Assembly (NCBI GenBank): GCA_937942405.1
Contig: CALDEN010000325.1
Coordinates: forward strand, 1 to 7,647
DNA length: 7,647 nt
Reading direction: 5' to 3'
From: an uncultured Saprospiraceae bacterium
GTDB taxonomy: Bacteria; Bacteroidota; Bacteroidia; Chitinophagales; Saprospiraceae
Part shown: positions 6,682 to 7,647 of the stretch, one piece after another
Numbering within the stretch: the stretch's first letter is position 1
Layout: each line of letters opens with the position of its first letter
Made by a program: the position numbers and the translations under genes
The notes under the pieces: model-generated
Told to the model about the DNA's origin: nothing
The model's database searches: none
Seen by the model: only the letters and a program-made list of their open reading frames with translations

Positions 6682-6707
6682 CCACAATTATCACGGTATT
6701 GCCACAA
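6682..6707. repeat. Two CCACAA direct repeats, 20 bp apart
   Basis: CCACAA occurs at 6682-6687 and again at 6702-6707 in the 101-bp divergent gap between rnpA and the secreted-protein gene. The 20-bp period is close to two helical turns, as expected for a pair of regulator half-sites on one DNA face. The repeat is only six bases long, so chance is a real alternative. The same gap contains a one-base-short -7-like TATTTTG at 6717-6723 that could serve the rightward gene. Confidence 0.2.
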
Positions 6708-6747
6708 CTTTTTCCCTATTTTGAACATACAGTAGTAAAGCTTTGAT

Positions 6748-7647
6748 GTGAAAACCCTAATAACTTCCATTTTTTTGGGCATTCCCTTTTTCTTTTTCGC
6801 TCAATGCGAATGTACAGACTGTCCCATATTTGTACCTAGTAATAGTTTTGAATCCAGTTTTTTAGATATTTCTGGCTCTACCAACGATGAGTTAGGGACC
6901 GGTGGACAGCAAGTATGTCAGGTGTGTATAGATTTAATACACGATGCCATTGAAGAATTTGAGGTTATATTATTTGCCCCAGATGGCAGTTCTGTCACCT
7001 TGATGGTAGACACAGGGATTTCAGTTAACGATGGTATCTCCTTCCAAATATGTTTTGTCTCTTGTGATCAAACAGCAGTCCCAGATTCAGGATTTCCAGA
7101 TGTTTTTGATACCGGTGCTGGATGGCAAGATGGGGCTAGTTATTCTGGATCTTATTATCCAAATCTAGGATGTTTAGAAGACTTGACTGGATCTATAAAT
7201 GGGACGTGGGAGTTGCAAATGGAAGACGATATAGGAGGAGATGAAGGCACTTTAAACGACTGGTATATTGTTTTTGCAGATGATTCAGGCCTAGGCTGTG
7301 CTAACGCTGGTTCATGTGGTCTTGCAACGTGTGATGCAGATGCCGGCGAGTTGACATTGGCTGATCAAAGTTTTTGTGAAGGAGATCCGGATTTAGTGTT
7401 TAGTCCGGCACCATCATATGCAGGCTCCGTTCCTGACCCAGCTGATTATGGATATTACTATGTAGTCACTGACCTTGCTACCGATGTAGTTTTAGATATT
7501 TCTGCCACAGCAGACTTGACAGGGTATCTTCCTGGCGAATACTTAGTATGTGGACTTTCTTATTTAATTAATGATGAACCAATACTCCCTACTCCTAATG
7601 GTTCGCTATTGTCCACAGATATACAACAGGATATAGATGACGACGTA
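6748..7647 (+). CDS. Secreted P-domain protein, N-terminal part
   Basis: A 300-codon open frame starts with GTG and is still open at the right edge. No in-frame ATG precedes it: the overlapping ATG at 6746 meets TGA at once, and an in-frame TAA lies 12 bases upstream of the GTG. The start is fixed by a good signal peptide: Lys2, a hydrophobic core at 4-17 with four Phe, and likely cleavage around Ala18-Gln19. Residues about 30-178 resemble a proprotein-convertase P-like beta-sandwich, ending in Asn151-Gly-Thr-Trp154-Glu-Leu, an acidic turn (Glu159-Asp-Asp...Asp165-Glu-Gly-Thr-Leu) and Asp-Trp-Tyr-Ile-Val-Phe176. A second Cys-containing module begins near 184-195 and includes Val-Cys-Gly-Leu-Ser-Tyr at 267-272, a style seen in very large surface proteins of Saprospiria-like bacteria. 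There are many Cys (20, 22, 25, 57, 60, 102, 106, 142, 184, 190, 195, 210, 268), probably forming disulfides outside the cell. A C-terminal type IX secretion signal is expected but lies beyond the window. The function may be adhesion or surface display, which is unproven. Confidence 0.82.
   Translation, partial: MKTLITSIFLGIPFFFFAQCECTDCPIFVPSNSFESSFLDISGSTNDELGTGGQQVCQVCIDLIHDAIEEFEVILFAPDGSSVTLMVDTGISVNDGISFQICFVSCDQTAVPDSGFPDVFDTGAGWQDGASYSGSYYPNLGCLEDLTGSINGTWELQMEDDIGGDEGTLNDWYIVFADDSGLGCANAGSCGLATCDADAGELTLADQSFCEGDPDLVFSPAPSYAGSVPDPADYGYYYVVTDLATDVVLDISATADLTGYLPGEYLVCGLSYLINDEPILPTPNGSLLSTDIQQDIDDDV

Noticed and set aside
6679..6690. DnaA-box-like AAATCCACA near rnpA, hinting at an origin
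   Set aside because: The first two bases deviate from TTATCCACA, there is only one copy, and neither dnaA nor rpmH is adjacent.

Overview
The window looks like chromosomal DNA of a member of the Bacteroidota, moderately AT-rich. The evidence is a Big_5/SbsA-type Ig-like lipoprotein with a Cys-Ala-X-X-Gly...Gly-Gly...Pro-Pro N-terminus, a RecQ with the extra C-terminal helix-turn-helix region, A/T-rich leaders without clear Shine-Dalgarno sequences, a near-perfect Bacteroidota -7 promoter box (TAnnTTTG) ahead of recQ, and a large secreted protein built from a P-domain and Cys-containing beta-rich modules. The style of that last protein resembles the multi-domain surface proteins of Saprospiria and related gliding bacteria. 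This placement is inference, not a database result.

Layout. Positions 1-647 (minus) hold the N-terminal part of an Ig-like lipoprotein whose 3' end lies outside the window. Its ATG abuts the stop codon of xerD (648-1577, minus), so the two form an operon reading leftward. A 68-bp divergent gap separates xerD from a membrane-anchored, FMN-binding glutamate-synthase-like protein (1646-3268, plus). A 225-bp gap carrying a recognisable promoter box leads to recQ (3494-5683, plus). aroQ (5700-6149, plus) follows after only 16 bp and is probably co-transcribed. aroQ converges on rnpA (6263-6646, minus) across 113 bp that contains two or three hairpins and a doubtful 53-codon ORF. rnpA diverges from a secreted P-domain protein (from 6748, plus) that starts with GTG and runs off the right end.

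The genes are mainly housekeeping: chromosome dimer resolution (XerD), recombination and repair (RecQ), the shikimate pathway (AroQ), tRNA 5' processing (RnpA), a flavin oxidoreductase-like enzyme of uncertain substrate, and two cell-envelope or secreted proteins, one at each edge. No CRISPR array, transposon, tRNA, rRNA or clear defence system is visible. I did not find a convincing undescribed system. The items most worth a second look are the open frame and hairpins between aroQ and rnpA, the GTG-started secreted protein, and the stand-alone membrane-anchored GltB-like enzyme.
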